Shown: piece after piece, positions 14,585-15,718 of the stretch
Layout of the letters: every line of letters starts with the position of its first letter
Position numbering within the stretch: the first letter of the stretch is position 1
Source of the DNA: Planctomycetota bacterium
GTDB taxonomy: Bacteria > Planctomycetota > Phycisphaerae > WQYP01
Length of the DNA stretch: 15,718 nt
Reading direction: 5' to 3'
NCBI GenBank assembly: GCA_021798635.1
Contig: JAJZGH010000104.1
Span: 1-15,718 of the forward strand
Made by a program: the position numbers and the translations under genes
Notes under the pieces: generated by a model
Told to the model about the DNA's origin: nothing
The model's database searches: none
What the model saw: only the letters and a program-made list of their open reading frames with translations

Positions 14585-15184
14585 ATGACAACAGGATTAA
14601 TTACGCAGAATCAGACGTGGGATGTCGGCAAAGTTGGCGGGCAATGTGCCCAGTGTGCAACCGAACTTCCACCGGGCGCAACGTGTTGGGCGGCACTGGT
14701 GGAAGTGCGGTCGCTGCCGGCGGCACCGACCGAATCCAAAACTCCGCTCAGCCCCTGGCAACGCCTGAATTTCTGCCCGGAATGCTGGAACTCCGGCAAG
14801 CGCCCCACTGCGCCGGTGGAAATGTTTTCCTTCTGGAAAACGCTGGTTCCGGAATCGCAAAAGAAAGCCAGAACCTTTGTTGATGACACGGTGCTGCTGG
14901 ATCTGTTTAACCGCCTGGCAGACCGCGAAGATATTCTGGACCTGCGCTTCCGCTTTGTTTTGGCGTTGCTGCTCATGCGCAAACGCCTGCTGAAATATGA
15001 AGGAACTTCCGCACTTCCGGAAGTATTGAAGGCCAAATACGCTGCCCTTACGCCGCTGCCGGAAGCATGGAACATGACCCAGCGCGGCGGCATTGCCGTC
15101 ATGGTATTTAACCCCCACCTGACCGCCGAACAAATCGGCGAAGTATCCCAGCAACTTTCGGGAATCCTGGCCGAAGAAATCTGA
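14585..15184 (+). CDS. Zinc-ribbon protein of unknown function
   Basis: The 199-residue soluble protein has no signal peptide. Two CxxC pairs (C21/C24 in QCAQC, C64/C67 in FCPECW) separated by 39 residues form a likely zinc ribbon; C34 may be a bystander. The second half is helical and charged (DDTVLLDLFNRLADREDILDLRFRFVLALLLMRKRLLKYEG, about residues 100-140). It ends with a short segment resembling an amphipathic coil (LTAEQIGEVSQQLSGILAEEI). I recall similar uncharacterised proteins from planctomycetes but cannot name a family. A regulatory or ribosome/RNA-associated adaptor role is possible and unproven. The ATG has no Shine-Dalgarno, with a -10-like TAATAT 6 nt upstream. It is divergent from the symporter and followed by the heptamer element 9 nt after its stop. 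Confidence 0.85.
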   Translation: MTTGLITQNQTWDVGKVGGQCAQCATELPPGATCWAALVEVRSLPAAPTESKTPLSPWQRLNFCPECWNSGKRPTAPVEMFSFWKTLVPESQKKARTFVDDTVLLDLFNRLADREDILDLRFRFVLALLLMRKRLLKYEGTSALPEVLKAKYAALTPLPEAWNMTQRGGIAVMVFNPHLTAEQIGEVSQQLSGILAEEI

Positions 15185-15193
15185 ACTTCAATG

Positions 15194-15538
15194 ATCACGG
15201 ATCACGGATCACGGATCAATGGCACAGCGGGGAACCTGGAACCTGGAACCTGGAATTTCAAATTTCAAATTTCAGATCGCAAATCCGCCGTCGGCCGCCC
15301 CGATAACATCGTGCCTTGCACCACCGGCAAAGCCGGCGGCTTTGTGTCTTTTGCTCGAACCAGAAACTCAGCGTCCCGCTTCCAGCAAAATAGCAGCGCA
15401 GCGCTTCAAAACCTTCTAACTCCTAACTCCTAACTCCTGCGTTCTCGTCGCTGTCCCCTGTAATCTGTCAGGACGTTGACAACTGTAACCTGTAACCTGT
15501 AACCTATAACCTGCAACCTGTAACCTGTAACCTGTAAC
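15194..15538. repeat. Heptanucleotide-repeat element, copy 2 (five unit types)
   Basis: Five 7-nt tandem families follow one another: ATCACGG x3 (15194-15214); GGGGAAC, CTGGAAC x2, CTGGAAT, then TTCAAAT x2, TTCAGAT, CGCAAAT, continuous in phase (15229-15284); CTAACTC x3 (15416-15436); and eight units of CTGTAAC or one-base variants (15483-15538). The conserved 47-bp hairpin block lies at 15300-15346. The order of the three middle parts matches copy 1 at 9988-10204. No gene is visible here; the short open frames are spurious. Confidence 0.9.
15300..15346. repeat. Conserved 47-bp hairpin block within heptamer element copy 2
   Basis: Matches 10051-10097 at 43 of 47 positions. It contains CAAAGCC-GGC-GGCTTTG at 15328-15344. 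Here the stem is followed by TGTCTTTT, giving a weak intrinsic-terminator look for the zinc-ribbon transcript; copy 1 lacks this T-run. Confidence 0.8.
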
Positions 15539-15591
15539 CTCGCGTGCCCCCCGGCCTATAACATTTCAGGACTTTTTTTGATGGATTTTAC

Positions 15592-15620
15592 TTGCATTGG
15601 TGTTGCGGCCAAGTTATACT
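15592..15620 (+). promoter_or_regulatory. Candidate promoter near the right edge of the window
   Basis: TTGCAT (15592-15597) and TATACT (15615-15620, 5/6) are 17 bp apart in AT-rich sequence directly after the heptamer element. Predicted start is about 15627, the first base of a hairpin. Confidence 0.45.
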
Positions 15621-15626
15621 TCCTTC

Positions 15627-15712
15627 TGTTGTGCAGTAATTAGCGCAACAGGGAAAGCCCAGAGAGCTTCTTTGCAGGGACGCGAGATAATCTCTCTTAT
15701 TTTTTGTTTTTT
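15627..15712 (+). ncRNA. Candidate structured leader or small RNA ending in a U-rich terminator
   Basis: Stem 1 is TGTTGTGC-(8 nt)-GCGCAACA (15627-15650, 8 pairs with one G-U). Stem 2 is GGG-AAAG-CCC (15651-15660). Stem 3 pairs AGAGAG (15661-15666) with CTCTCT (15692-15697); an alternative is GAGA-TAA-TCTC (15684-15694). The run TATTTTTTGTTTTTT (15698-15712) follows. Together with the promoter this could be an 85-nt RNA or the attenuated leader of a gene beyond the window. I recognise no known riboswitch class. Confidence 0.35.
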
Positions 15713-15718
15713 AAGCTG

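Noticed and set aside
15416..15538. Possible CRISPR-like array
   Set aside because: Units are contiguous 7-mers without spacers; no leader or cas gene is present.

Overview
The window is a moderately GC-rich stretch of a Gram-negative bacterial chromosome. The lipid-A-type acyltransferase implies an outer membrane. The pairing of a Reg_prop beta-propeller protein with a large exported GH35 beta-galactosidase, a lone planctomycete-like zinc-ribbon protein, weak or absent Shine-Dalgarno signals on several genes and abundant heptanucleotide repeats suggest a Planctomycetota/PVC-group organism, perhaps Phycisphaerae-like. That placement is inference from gene style, not from a marker gene.

Layout. 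Bases 2-5187 hold a two-gene plus-strand unit: the 3' part of a propeller protein followed by a GH35 beta-galactosidase, which looks like an extracytoplasmic carbohydrate-use module. A 72-nt imperfect palindrome follows. Bases 5416-7149 encode prolyl-tRNA synthetase (proS). It converges on a minus-strand pair: miaB (tRNA ms2i6A methylthiotransferase, with an unusual insert in its TRAM domain) and, downstream, a short RpoD-like sigma factor. Bases 9843-10245 are non-coding and carry the first heptanucleotide-repeat element. A plus-strand LpxL/HtrB-family acyltransferase follows (10246-11169).

Bases 11268-12246 form a compact accessory island. An MqsR/MqsA toxin-antitoxin pair, with its own palindromic operator, lies between two direct repeats of about 108 bp (about 78% identical, 871 bp apart). 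The right repeat is the 3' end and 3' flank of a gene for a small two-helix membrane protein. The left repeat is a relic of a second copy of that 3' end. The small membrane protein gene lies downstream of, and probably in an operon with, a sodium:solute symporter (SSS/SGLT-like) on the minus strand. Between the symporter and a divergent zinc-ribbon protein gene sits a 128-bp MITE-like element with 20-bp terminal inverted repeats (19/20) and a perfect 8-bp target duplication.

The last 530 bases contain no recognisable gene. They hold a second, longer heptanucleotide element built from five different 7-nt units, then a candidate promoter with a structured, U-rich-ended leader or small RNA at the window edge.

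The core genes (proS, miaB, sigma factor, acyltransferase) are ordinary. The points of interest are the repeat-bounded mqsRA island, the MITE, the phase-locked heptamer elements, and three genes whose -10-like hexamer ends exactly 6 nt before the ATG, which suggests leaderless mRNAs.
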